Shown piece after piece: positions 9,399 to 17,770 of a DNA stretch of 64,000 nt (position 1 is the first letter of the stretch; the number at the start of each line of letters is the position of its first letter). This stretch comes from Corynebacterium ciconiae DSM 44920 (GTDB taxonomy: Bacteria; Actinomycetota; Actinomycetes; Mycobacteriales; Mycobacteriaceae), in the NCBI RefSeq assembly GCF_030440575.1, contig NZ_CP047189.1:1302001-1366000 (forward strand), read 5' to 3'. The translations under genes and the position numbers were made by a program. The notes under the pieces were generated by a model, which saw only the letters and a program-made list of their open reading frames with translations, was not told where the DNA came from and ran no database searches.

Positions 9399-9857
9399 TT
9401 ATGCCGCGGAACGGCGAATAACGAGCGCGCAGATCAGTGCCATGGTCGCATAGATCGGCAGCCACCACGATTCGAGAATGTAGATCGGCTCGGTGGTGAT
9501 AAAGCGACTGAACACCACAAGCCCCACGGCGATTACCAACACCACAACATGGCGCATGGTGCGCTCCTCGTTGCGGTGGGTGGTGCCGAAAGCGCCCAGC
9601 AGCATGGCGGAGGCGATAATCAGCAAAAATCCCCACGTGACGGGGAAGAAGCTACTGATACCACCAGAGATGAGGCTTAAGACCGTAAAGAGAGCCAGCA
9701 CGAGCGCCAGGGCGAGAAACGCCCCGCCAACCCGCAATGCGGGGTGAACCACCACCACGGGTTCGGACTCCCGTGGACGTGAGGTGGACGCGTACTGCTG
9801 GGAAGCAGTAGGTGTGCTGGGGCTGGCCTTCGGCTTAGAGCGCTTCTTCTTTCCCAT
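9399..9857 (-). CDS. Small membrane protein, four predicted TM segments
   Basis: 152-aa protein with a lysine-rich cytoplasmic N-terminus (MGKKKRSKPKASPS), a polar linker, and four hydrophobic segments at roughly 45-65, 72-90, 100-120 and 128-148. I recognise no family; similar small membrane proteins are common in corynebacteria. Start: ATG at 9857 gives the basic N-terminus; a GTG at 9872 would add five residues but has its only purine-rich stretch (AAGGTA) directly abutting the codon. A consensus TATAAT lies about 40 nt upstream of the ATG. Convergent with pyrD. Confidence 0.65.
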   Translation of the reverse strand: MGKKKRSKPKASPSTPTASQQYASTSRPRESEPVVVVHPALRVGGAFLALALVLALFTVLSLISGGISSFFPVTWGFLLIIASAMLLGAFGTTHRNEERTMRHVVVLVIAVGLVVFSRFITTEPIYILESWWLPIYATMALICALVIRRSAA

Positions 9858-9948
9858 AGTGATTTGAAACACTACCTTAAGCTGGGATTATATGCACACC
9901 TGCCCGAGTGTCGATGGGGGCGAATCTACTGAGATAACGCGGTGCGAT

Positions 9949-10488
9949 TTAGGCGTTTTCGTGCCAACCCCATGTGATGGCGCGACCCAAGGAGTGGAAG
10001 TAGAGGTTGAATCCGAGCACCGTGGGGGTGGAATCGGGATCAATATCGAGCTTCTCAGTGTCCACGGCGTGCACGGCAAAGAGGTAGCGGTGCGGACCGT
10101 GGCCCTCCGGCGGCTGCGGACCGTAGTAGCCGCGGGATCCGGAATCGCCCCGCAGCGAGACCACATCACCCAAGGAGTCCAGGGTGCCGTCGTTGGCAGC
10201 GCCGGAGGCAAGTTCGGTCACATCGGCGGGGATGTTGAACACCGCCCAGTGCCAGAAACCGCTGGCGGTCGGAGCATCGGGGTCAAAGCAGGTGATGGCG
10301 ATGGACTTGGTGCCTTCGGGTAGATCGGACCACGACAGCTGCGGCGAGACGTCCTGCCCTCCCAGCTGCTCGTCTTTGAAGGTACCTCCCTCGGTGAAGT
10401 CGCTCGAGGACAGCGGGAAACTCGGCACGTCCTTCAGCGGGGCGTAGGGATCAGGGCCGGGAAACTTTGGATCGTTGTAGTTGCTCAT
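9949..10488 (-). CDS. YbhB/YbcL-type PEBP family protein
   Basis: 179-aa member of the phosphatidylethanolamine-binding/Raf-kinase-inhibitor-like family. Visible hallmarks are CFDPDAPTASGFWHWAVFNIP (the ligand-pocket DPDAP and GxxHW motifs) and YYGPQPPEGHGPHRYLFAVHAVD (GPxPPxGxGxHRY). There is no signal peptide, so it is cytosolic; the bacterial role is undefined. The ATG at 10488 is preceded by GGGGAC. It lies just upstream of, and divergent from, the tRNA-Leu gene. Confidence 0.9.
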   Translation of the reverse strand: MSNYNDPKFPGPDPYAPLKDVPSFPLSSSDFTEGGTFKDEQLGGQDVSPQLSWSDLPEGTKSIAITCFDPDAPTASGFWHWAVFNIPADVTELASGAANDGTLDSLGDVVSLRGDSGSRGYYGPQPPEGHGPHRYLFAVHAVDTEKLDIDPDSTPTVLGFNLYFHSLGRAITWGWHENA

Positions 10489-10594
10489 AGTCCCCGTTTT
10501 TACCGAAAAACTCCTGCGCTCGCTGTGGCGGAAAGTTGCATCGCTGGTATTCGCCCCTGTTGAGCACCGTGAAAACTGCGCGTGACGTGGGGAT

Positions 10595-10624
10595 TTGATT
10601 ATGTTGCGCGGTTCGGGCTACAGT
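10595..10624 (+). promoter_or_regulatory. Promoter of tRNA-Leu(GAG)
   Basis: -35 TTGATT (10595-10600) and -10 TACAGT (10619-10624) with 18-bp spacing, about 40 nt before the tRNA 5' end. This is a good match to corynebacterial sigma-A promoters. Confidence 0.6.
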
Positions 10625-10663
10625 ATGCGAGTGCCCAGCCGAGAGGCTGAAAACAAAACCCAA

Positions 10664-10749
10664 GCCCGGGTGGCGGAATGGCAGACGCGCTAGCTTGAGG
10701 TGCTAGTGTCCTATTAACGGACGTGGGGGTTCAAGTCCCCCCTCGGGCA
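10664..10749 (+). tRNA. tRNA-Leu (anticodon GAG)
   Basis: Cloverleaf seen directly: acceptor stem GCCCGGG (10664-10670) pairs with CTCGGGC (10742-10748, one G-T pair). The anticodon stem CTAGC/GCTAG encloses loop TTGAGGT with anticodon GAG at 10697-10699. There is a long class II variable arm and a T-arm with GGTTCAAGT; the discriminator base is A and CCA is not encoded. It reads CUC and CUU codons. Confidence 0.97.
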
Positions 10750-10756
10750 CGTAACT

Positions 10757-10795
10757 GGACTAGCTTCGTACTATTGACGAAGCTAGTCCTTTTTC
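10757..10795 (+). terminator. Strong intrinsic terminator after tRNA-Leu
   Basis: Perfect 13-bp stem (GGACTAGCTTCGT at 10757-10769, complement at 10777-10789) with a 7-nt loop, followed by TTTTTC. Confidence 0.92.
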
Positions 10796-10984
10796 TGTGC
10801 GGCTGCCGTGCGGTACCTCCCTCAGATCACCGTGCAGGCATAGCCGGGCTAGAGCCCAGATCACCCCGCACCAGCCGCGTGCCCTTGGGCCCCGTGGGGT
10901 TTGCTGCTTCTCATGTCTTCCGTTTCGCTGCAGATATCCTGCATGCTTTGCATCATCCCACTATGTGAGAGTAGAGCTGAAGGT

Positions 10985-12385
10985 ATGAGTGATATAGCAG
11001 CAACTGCACCCCGCGAGTCCATGAACGTTGATGTACTCGTGATCGGCTTCGGCAAGGCCGGAAAAACCATTGCCATGACCCGCGCAGCCGCCGGTGACAA
11101 GGTGGCGTTGGTAGAGCAATCCCCCTCCATGTACGGCGGTACGTGTATCAACATTGCCTGCGTGCCCACGAAGACGCTGTTGACCGATGCTGATCGTTTC
11201 GCCGCCGGCACGGGCGAGGAGCCAGACGCAGCTTTCGCCGCAGCCTATGAGCGCCGCGACAGCCTCACCTCCGCGATGAATCAGGCCAACTACACGATGG
11301 CCACCTCCAAGGGGGTCGTGGTGATCGACGGCCACGCCAGTTTCTCTGGCCCGCACACCGTGGAGGTGGCGGCCGGTGCTGAGCGCCTAGAGATCAGCGC
11401 CGAGACCATCATCATCAACACCGGTGCCGTGCCCTTCATCCCGCCGATCGAGGGCGCCGACGGCCCGCGCGTGGTGGACTCCACCGGCGCACAGCAGCTT
11501 GAGGAGCGCCCTCAGTCGGTGGCTGTGGTGGGCGGCGGTCCTATCGGCTGTGAGTTTGCCACCCTCTTCGCTCGCTTCGGGGCGACGGTGAGCATCCTCG
11601 ATCAATCGGAGACCTTCTTCAAGGCAGCCGATCGTGACGTGGCTGAGATGCTCGCCGAGGATCTGGCACGCATCGGCATCACGGTGATCAGCTCCGCGCA
11701 GGTCAACCGGATCGACAACTCCGACAACGGCGCAACGGTGCACTACTCCACCCCAGCCGGCGAGGACAGCCTGGAGGTAGATGTGGTGCTGCTCGCTACC
11801 GGCCGCACCCCTTATACCGAAGGACTCAACCTCGAGGCCGCTGGGATTGAGACCACCGAGCGCGGTGCCATTGTGGTGGATGAGCATCTACGCACCGGCG
11901 TGGAGGGTGTCTATGCCACCGGCGATGTCAATGGCGGGCCGCAGTTCACCTACATTTCCTACGACGATCACCGTGTCGTACTCTCCGACCGGTGGGGTGA
12001 CGGCTCCCGCACGACTAAGGGGCGCATCTTCCCCACCACGACCTTCGTGGAGCCGCCCTTGGCCCAGATTGGGCTCAGCGAGGAGCAGGCGCGTGCCGAA
12101 GTGGAAGAGCGTGGGCACAGCTTGAAGGTCGCCGCGAAGAAGGTGGCAGATATTCCGATCATGCCGCGGCCGAAGATCGTGGGCACCCCGGAAGGCATGG
12201 CGAAGTTCCTCGTGGATGAAGACACCGATGAGATCCTGGGCGCAACCCTGTACTGCATCGATTCCCAAGAACTCATCAATACCGTGGCTGTGGCCATGAA
12301 TAATGGTGTCTCCGCCAGCAGCCTCGGCGGCGGAATCTACACCCACCCCAGCTCTTCTGAGGTCTTCAACGCCTTGCTGGGCTAA
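10985..12385 (+). CDS. RclA-like NAD(P)H flavoprotein disulfide oxidoreductase
   Basis: 466-aa pyridine nucleotide-disulfide oxidoreductase. N-terminal FAD fold GFGKAG at 21-26, redox disulfide Cys54/Cys59 in GGTCINIACVPTKT, NAD(P) fold VVGGGPIGCEFA, second FAD motif VYATGDVNGGPQFTYIS, and C-terminal dimerisation domain with THPSSSE. The C-x4-C context and the FTYISxDDxR segment resemble E. coli RclA, a Cu(II) reductase protecting against hypochlorous acid, more than dihydrolipoamide dehydrogenase; it lacks the MerA N-terminal metal-binding domain. Relation to RclA is inference from motifs. Start: ATG at 10985 precedes MSDIAATAPRES; an alternative is ATG 11023. It converges on the GH13 gene with only 4 bp between stop codons. 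Confidence 0.85.
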   Translation: MSDIAATAPRESMNVDVLVIGFGKAGKTIAMTRAAAGDKVALVEQSPSMYGGTCINIACVPTKTLLTDADRFAAGTGEEPDAAFAAAYERRDSLTSAMNQANYTMATSKGVVVIDGHASFSGPHTVEVAAGAERLEISAETIIINTGAVPFIPPIEGADGPRVVDSTGAQQLEERPQSVAVVGGGPIGCEFATLFARFGATVSILDQSETFFKAADRDVAEMLAEDLARIGITVISSAQVNRIDNSDNGATVHYSTPAGEDSLEVDVVLLATGRTPYTEGLNLEAAGIETTERGAIVVDEHLRTGVEGVYATGDVNGGPQFTYISYDDHRVVLSDRWGDGSRTTKGRIFPTTTFVEPPLAQIGLSEEQARAEVEERGHSLKVAAKKVADIPIMPRPKIVGTPEGMAKFLVDEDTDEILGATLYCIDSQELINTVAVAMNNGVSASSLGGGIYTHPSSSEVFNALLG

Positions 12386-12389
12386 GCCC

Positions 12390-14144
12390 CTAACGGCAGC
12401 TGCCGAGATACACCTTCGCCTCGTAGGGGCGCAGGGTGGTTCCGGCATCGTCGTCGTAGGTAGAGGAGATCAGCGAGAAGCTGTGACCCTCTACCCCGAG
12501 GCGGCGCAAGGCCTCGCCCCCAGCTGCTGCGTAGTCGCAATTCCGCGAGGTAGCGGTGGTGTTTGCCACCACGATGAGTTGCTGCTGCTCGGTGAAGCGG
12601 CGATATGCCACGATCTCCTCGCTATCGCGGGCGAGCAGCTCGAAGCGACCGTGGCGGATCACGGCGTGTTCGCGGCGCAACGCAATAAGTCGCCGATAAT
12701 GGTGGTAGACGCTATGCGGATCGGCCACCGCTGCCTCCGCGTTAATCTCCGGATAGTTGGGGTTGACCGCAAGCCAGGGTGTGCCGGTGGTGAAACCGGC
12801 GTGGGCGCTATCATCCCACTGCATCGGGGTGCGGGCATTATCGCGGCCTTTAGCGTTGATAAAGCGCATCATCTCCTCATGCGGAATTATGCCGCCGCCT
12901 ACATAAGTCTGATAAGCGTCGTGGATTTCGAGATCGTCACACGCGTTGATGTCGGTGATGAGGGTGTTCGTCATGCCTAGCTCTTCGCCCTGATAGATAT
13001 AGGGCGTGCCGCACATCATGTGCAGTACCGTGCCCAACATGCAGGCTGAACGAACCCGGTACTGCGGGCTGTCATCGCCAAAACGGGATACGGCCCGCGG
13101 CTGGTCATGGTTGTTCCAATACAGCGAGTTCCACCCGCGCTGCTCCAAACCTTTCTCCCAGTGCTCGAATGTGGACATCAGCTCACTCCACGAGCTACGC
13201 CTATCGGACCATTTGCCATAGCCGTGTTGGGAATGATCGAGCGACACGTGTTCGAAAGTAAAGATCATATCGAGTTCCCCGCGGTCGAAACCGGAGTAGA
13301 GAATGCCGTCCTCCACAGTGGTTATCGGTGTCTCCCCGACCGTGATGGTGTCATACTCATCCAGTACTTCTCGGCGCATTTCTTGAAGAAACTCGTGCAC
13401 CCTTGGGCCGTTGGCGCTCAGAGCAAGGGAGGATTCGCGGCTACCGGCCTCTACGGCGGGATCGTTGATCGTCTCGGGAGCGTCGATAAGCGCTGCAGGT
13501 TTGGAAATTAGATTGATCACATCCATGCGGAAACCACCCACCCCCTTATCGAGCAAAAAGCGCATCAGATCATAAACCTCGCGCCGCACAGCTGGATTTT
13601 CCCAATTCAGATCGGGTTGTTTCGCGGAGAACATATGCAGATAGAACTGCCCCGTGTTCGCATCGAACTCCCACGCCGAGGGGCTGAACGCGGAGATCCA
13701 GTTATTCGGCGGCAACGGAGTGCCGTCCTCGCTATAACCAGACGGGTCCCGCCACATGTAGTAATCGCGATAAGGATTGCTTGTCGACGCCGCCGAGCGG
13801 CGAAACCACTCGTGCTCATCGGAAGTGTGGTTGACCACCAGATCCAGCATGATCCTGATGCCCCTCTGGCGCGCCTGTGCGATGAGTTCTTCCACATCGG
13901 CCATGGTGCCGAATTCCGGCATGACTTCCCGATAATCGGAGATGTCGTAGCCGTTATCGTCATTTGGCGAGGCAAAAATCGGCGATAGCCACAGCACATC
14001 CACCCCGAGGATGCTGAGATAGTCCAACTTAGCGGTAATCCCCGGTATATCGCCGATGCCATCACCATTAGAGTCGTTGAAACTACGCGGATAGATCTGA
14101 TACACCACGGCGGTCTCAAGGGTTGCCAAGCGGGGGTTAGTCAT
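12390..14144 (-). CDS. GH13 alpha-glucosidase (oligo-1,6-glucosidase type)
   Basis: 584-aa cytosolic glycoside hydrolase of the GH13 oligo-1,6-glucosidase/trehalose-6-phosphate hydrolase group. Conserved regions are present: DLVVNHTSDEH; the nucleophile Asp in GFRMDVIN near 207; the acid/base Glu in VGETPIT near 271; and NNHDQPR near 345. Valine after the nucleophile is associated with alpha-1,6- or trehalose-6-P-type specificity rather than strict maltase. The ATG at 14144 has AAGGAG 7 nt upstream. It lies 10 nt downstream of the EEP-family gene on the same strand and is divergent from a PTS permease, so the substrate is probably a PTS-imported alpha-glucoside (inference). Confidence 0.9.
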   Translation of the reverse strand: MTNPRLATLETAVVYQIYPRSFNDSNGDGIGDIPGITAKLDYLSILGVDVLWLSPIFASPNDDNGYDISDYREVMPEFGTMADVEELIAQARQRGIRIMLDLVVNHTSDEHEWFRRSAASTSNPYRDYYMWRDPSGYSEDGTPLPPNNWISAFSPSAWEFDANTGQFYLHMFSAKQPDLNWENPAVRREVYDLMRFLLDKGVGGFRMDVINLISKPAALIDAPETINDPAVEAGSRESSLALSANGPRVHEFLQEMRREVLDEYDTITVGETPITTVEDGILYSGFDRGELDMIFTFEHVSLDHSQHGYGKWSDRRSSWSELMSTFEHWEKGLEQRGWNSLYWNNHDQPRAVSRFGDDSPQYRVRSACMLGTVLHMMCGTPYIYQGEELGMTNTLITDINACDDLEIHDAYQTYVGGGIIPHEEMMRFINAKGRDNARTPMQWDDSAHAGFTTGTPWLAVNPNYPEINAEAAVADPHSVYHHYRRLIALRREHAVIRHGRFELLARDSEEIVAYRRFTEQQQLIVVANTTATSRNCDYAAAGGEALRRLGVEGHSFSLISSTYDDDAGTTLRPYEAKVYLGSCR

Positions 14145-14154
14145 AGTGTGCTCC

Positions 14155-15027
14155 TTAGGCAGTGAGGTGACGGGGCGAGGCACCGCAAGTGGGTTCAAGC
14201 TCCACCACGATGCCGGAGTGATCGGATAGTGCCTCGGCAGTGGTGTCAGGAAATACCACGCTGTGGCGCGTGGCTTCTACGCCGGGGCTGGTGAAGACGT
14301 AGTCGATGCGTAGCGCCTGCTCATTGTCGTCCCAACCATGGATGGTGGTGTGCACCGTCGCCTCTCCGTGTACCTCTCTAGCCTGGTAGAAGCTATCGGA
14401 CCACCGACCCGAGCGCATCACGTAGTCATAGCCGCCACCGTTGAGGCCTGCGGGGACGTTGAAATCGCCGCAGAGCACAACAGGCGCGATGTCGACAAGG
14501 CGATCGAGCGAGGAAGAAACATGTCGCCACTCGCGGGCGAACATGGTGTCTGTATCATCACGCCACCATGAAAAGTGGGAAGAAACCCACCACAGCCCGG
14601 CACTACGCACCGCAAGCGAGGCGCGGCGGCGCACATCCTCATAATCGAAGCCTCCGCCGTGGCTGAGCTGAATGGCCTCGGTGATTTCGTGGCGAGAAAT
14701 CACCGCCACACCCTCGTCAAAGACTCCGAATCCGAGATGCACTGGAATCCAGCTCCACTGCCACGGAATCTCGGGGGCAAGTTGGTGCAGCGCACGAACC
14801 AGCAGCAGGGCGTAGTTATCGCGGTGGACCGGAATGGAATCTAAGGCGCCGTCGGCGCTGACCCACCCAGGCAGGTCTGCAGCTGGGGGCATACAGCGTG
14901 ACTGGTTGACTTCCTGCACAGCGATGATGTCAACGTGCTCGTCGACAAGCATGCGCGCGAGCGTGTACAGCTTCGGAATCTGCATTTCTTCCATCCAGCT
15001 GTGCGTGTTGAGAGTGAGAACCTTCAT
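14155..15027 (-). CDS. EEP-family phosphatase, MapP-like (maltose-6'-P phosphatase?)
   Basis: 290-aa endonuclease/exonuclease/phosphatase-fold protein: LTLNTHSWMEE at 4-14, metal-binding Glu39 in QEVN, SHFSWW in the middle, GDFN near 196, RIDYVF, and the C-terminal SDHSG histidine. No signal peptide, so cytosolic. The LTLNTHSW...FSWW...RIDYVF pattern and location beside a PTS permease match the Enterococcus MapP group, which dephosphorylates maltose 6'-phosphate after PTS uptake; this assignment rests on recall of the family and is inference. The ATG at 15027 has AGGA 8 nt upstream. Same strand as the GH13 gene, 10-nt gap, so probably one operon. Confidence 0.75.
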   Translation of the reverse strand: MKVLTLNTHSWMEEMQIPKLYTLARMLVDEHVDIIAVQEVNQSRCMPPAADLPGWVSADGALDSIPVHRDNYALLLVRALHQLAPEIPWQWSWIPVHLGFGVFDEGVAVISRHEITEAIQLSHGGGFDYEDVRRRASLAVRSAGLWWVSSHFSWWRDDTDTMFAREWRHVSSSLDRLVDIAPVVLCGDFNVPAGLNGGGYDYVMRSGRWSDSFYQAREVHGEATVHTTIHGWDDNEQALRIDYVFTSPGVEATRHSVVFPDTTAEALSDHSGIVVELEPTCGASPRHLTA

Positions 15028-15110
15028 GGGGCTTCCTAGCAAAAAGAGGCGCACTAATAGCGGTCGATATCAGTCTAAAAAGCTGAGCATGCCAGGTGGA
15101 AGGTGATGGC

Positions 15111-15145
15111 TGCTCCAAAAACTGGAGTGTTCTCCAGCTGGAGCA
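15111..15145. promoter_or_regulatory. Candidate operator in the sugar-cluster divergent promoter
   Basis: Four alternating half-sites occur within 35 bp: CTCCA (15113-15117), TGGAG (15123-15127), CTCCA (15132-15136) and TGGAG (15139-15143). They form a perfect palindrome CTGGAG-tgtt-CTCCAG (15122-15137) nested in TGCTCCA...TGGAGCA. It is midway in the 235-bp region between the EEP/GH13 operon and the PTS gene. The nearby RpiR regulator is the likely ligand (inference). Confidence 0.45.
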
Positions 15146-15262
15146 AAAGTGCTTCTCAGGGGGTTAAAGAAGAACTATGAATAGAGACAAAGCTTAATAC
15201 ACACACGCAGCGCGCTGTGCCCGCACCTGGCGCTGCGCCCCGAAGGAAAGGGACGAGAAACC

Positions 15263-16897
15263 ATGATGGAGAAAGTCCAGAGGTTCGGCTCAGCCATGCT
15301 GGCGCCGGTCCTCATCTTCGCTTTCGCCGGCCTTGCGGTCGGCTTATCAATCATTGCGCTGAATGAAGACTTGGCCGGTGGGGTCGCCGCGGAAGGAACG
15401 TGGTGGTGGTCCTTCTGGACCGTGTGGCAATCCGGCGCGTGGACAGTCTTCAATCAAATGGAGCTACTCTTCGTGTTGGGGTTGCCTATCGCTTTGGCAA
15501 AAACAGCCAATGCCCGCGCCGTTCTGGAAGCAGGAATGGTGTATCTCACCTTCCAATACTTCCTTAGCTCGATCTTGGAGAATTTCGGCGATAAGCTCGG
15601 CGTCGACTTCAGCGCCGAAGCCGGCGGCACCTCTGGATTGAAGGAAATCGCCGGGATCAAGACCCTCGATACGGGTATCTTCGGCGCAATCATCATTTCC
15701 GCCATCGTTGTCTGGCTCCATAACCGCTACTTCAACACCAAACTCCCGGACTTCCTCGGCATCTTCCAAGGCACCCAATACGTCTACGCGCTCGGGTTTT
15801 TCATCATGATCCCCGTAGCCCTTCTGACTGCCTTTATCTGGCCCAGCATCCAAACCGGTATCGCCAGCATGCAGGGATTCTTTATCTCCTCCGGGGTGTT
15901 TGGCGTGTGGCTTTACACCTTCATGGAGCGCATTCTCATCCCCACCGGCCTGCACCACTTTATCTACACCCCGTTTGTCTTCGGCCCGGCTGTGGTCCCT
16001 GATGGAATCACCAAGTATTGGGTGGCACACCTCAACGAGTATGCGGCATCCACCGAATCGCTCAAGACGCTGTTTCCCTCTGGTGGTTTCGCGCTGCACG
16101 GCAATTCGAAGGTGTTTGCCCCGATCGGTATCGCCGCCGCCTTCTACACCACGGCCCGTCCCGAGCGCCGCAAGGAAACCCTCACCCTGTTGGTGCCCGT
16201 GTGCTTGACTGCCATTCTCATTGGCATCACCGAGCCGTTGGAGTTCACCTTCCTATTTGCCGCCCCCATCCTCTTTGTTGTACACGCCCTGCTGGCCGCC
16301 ACCATGTCCGCGATCATGTACTCCTTCGGTGTGGTGGGCAACATGGGCGGCGGTTTGATCGACTTCGTGTTCCAGAACTGGATCCCCTTATGGTCGAACC
16401 ATCACACCACCTACATCGCGCAGATTCTCATTGGTGTGAGCTTTACGGGGATTTACTTCGTGCTTTTCCGCTTCCTCATTCTCAAGCTAGATTTGAAAAC
16501 TCCCGGCCGTGAAGCCGATGGCGGGGACGTGAAGCTGTATTCGAAGAAGGAATATCGTGAGATGCAGGCTGCCAAGAAGGCTGGGAAGTCCAGCGGCGCT
16601 GGCGCTGAGGCCAGTGCCGAGCCGGTGGCGGATGATACCTATAGCCAGCGGGCGCGTGCTTTCCTTGCCCTGTTGGGCGGGCCTGAGAACATCACTGATG
16701 TCAATAACTGCGCCACCAGGCTGCGGGTTTCTGTTGCCGATGCCGAGCTAGTTTCGGATAATGATGCCGACTTTAAAGACGCCGGAGCTATGGGCATCGT
16801 GCGTAAGGGCCGAGCCTTCCAAGTGATCGTAGGCATGGATGTCCCCCAAGTCCGCGACGCCTTCGAAGCGATGGTGACAGACAGCGCCTCTGCCTAA
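15263..16897 (+). CDS. PTS alpha-glucoside/maltose-type permease, EIICB
   Basis: 544-aa sugar phosphotransferase permease of the glucose-glucoside family, which imports and phosphorylates an alpha-glucoside. An N-terminal EIIC domain (to about 420) with around ten TM helices begins MMEKVQRFGSAMLAPVLIFA, like Bacillus GlvC/MalP, and carries the GITEPLEF signature; a charged linker leads to a C-terminal EIIB domain with phosphorylated Cys483 in NNCATRLRV. There is no EIIA domain, so it must borrow EIIA from another system encoded elsewhere. The ATG at 15263 has GGAAAGG upstream; an in-frame second ATG follows immediately. Divergent from the EEP/GH13 operon and followed by an RpiR regulator. Confidence 0.92.
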   Translation: MMEKVQRFGSAMLAPVLIFAFAGLAVGLSIIALNEDLAGGVAAEGTWWWSFWTVWQSGAWTVFNQMELLFVLGLPIALAKTANARAVLEAGMVYLTFQYFLSSILENFGDKLGVDFSAEAGGTSGLKEIAGIKTLDTGIFGAIIISAIVVWLHNRYFNTKLPDFLGIFQGTQYVYALGFFIMIPVALLTAFIWPSIQTGIASMQGFFISSGVFGVWLYTFMERILIPTGLHHFIYTPFVFGPAVVPDGITKYWVAHLNEYAASTESLKTLFPSGGFALHGNSKVFAPIGIAAAFYTTARPERRKETLTLLVPVCLTAILIGITEPLEFTFLFAAPILFVVHALLAATMSAIMYSFGVVGNMGGGLIDFVFQNWIPLWSNHHTTYIAQILIGVSFTGIYFVLFRFLILKLDLKTPGREADGGDVKLYSKKEYREMQAAKKAGKSSGAGAEASAEPVADDTYSQRARAFLALLGGPENITDVNNCATRLRVSVADAELVSDNDADFKDAGAMGIVRKGRAFQVIVGMDVPQVRDAFEAMVTDSASA

Positions 16898-16996
16898 TCT
16901 CATGTAGCATTCGCCCGCGTGGTGCCGGGGTTCATGCCGGAGCTCACAGCACCAGGCGCGGCTATGCCTGTGGGGCTGGGCGATACACTGTGAGCT

Positions 16997-17770
16997 ATGA
17001 ATCTGGCGGAGCACGTACAAAGAATCGATCTGCGGCTGAGCGCCACGGAACGCGATGTGTTGGCCTTCATTTTGGCCGAGCAGGAGTTCGTAGCGGACGC
17101 CACCTTAAGCGCAGTCGCGCATCGTGCTTTTACGTCTACCTCAAGCGTGATCCGCCTGACCCAAAAGCTCGGCTTCGCCGGTTTCGCCGAGCTGAAGTTC
17201 TTTATTAAAAACTCCCTCGCCCACATTCCCACGCCCTCCGAGGATCTCGTCGGCGTGCTGCGCTCGGATGTTGAGGCCACCTTGGACACGATGGATAGCA
17301 CGGATCTCTCCGAGATTATGGCGTGGCTTGCAGGGGCGCGCACGCTCTATTGTTTCGCTACCGGCTATGCGCAGCGTTTAGCCACAGAGGAGTTTGCGAA
17401 GTCCTTGATCTCCAGTCGGCGCTACACCGTGGTGCTGCCGACAGTCAACGAGTTCAGTGCCTCCACCGCCGTCATGGGGCCGGAAGATATGGTGATTATC
17501 GTCTCGCTATCGGGCGCCACCGAGGGCCTAGAGGAGATCCTGCGCGAGGTGACGCTTCGCGGACTTACGGTACTGCTCATCGCAGCCCGTAGCGACGGCT
17601 ATATCTCTCACTACGCTGATCGCACCCTCACCTATACCTCGACTCCTACGATGACGAGTATCCAAACAGGCCTCCACCATTCCTTTGTGGGACTGAACGT
17701 ATTGCTCGATTATCTTGCCCGAAGCCTGATTGTGTTTAACGAACAGCAACTCGAAAGTAGACAACCGTGA
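16997..17770 (+). CDS. RpiR/MurR-family transcriptional regulator
   Basis: 257-aa regulator with an N-terminal RpiR-type HTH (about 1-75: LSAVAHRAFTSTSSVIRLTQKLGF) and a C-terminal SIS phosphosugar-binding domain (about 110-240: YCFATGYAQRLATEEFAKSL, SLSGATEGLEEIL). It probably senses a phosphorylated sugar and controls the adjacent PTS/EEP/GH13 genes, as GlvR (also RpiR family) does for alpha-glucosides in Bacillus. TACACT (16984-16989) lies exactly 7 nt before the ATG, so it has its own leaderless promoter in addition to possible read-through from the PTS gene 99 nt upstream. Its stop overlaps the next start (GTGA). Confidence 0.9.
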   Translation: MNLAEHVQRIDLRLSATERDVLAFILAEQEFVADATLSAVAHRAFTSTSSVIRLTQKLGFAGFAELKFFIKNSLAHIPTPSEDLVGVLRSDVEATLDTMDSTDLSEIMAWLAGARTLYCFATGYAQRLATEEFAKSLISSRRYTVVLPTVNEFSASTAVMGPEDMVIIVSLSGATEGLEEILREVTLRGLTVLLIAARSDGYISHYADRTLTYTSTPTMTSIQTGLHHSFVGLNVLLDYLARSLIVFNEQQLESRQP

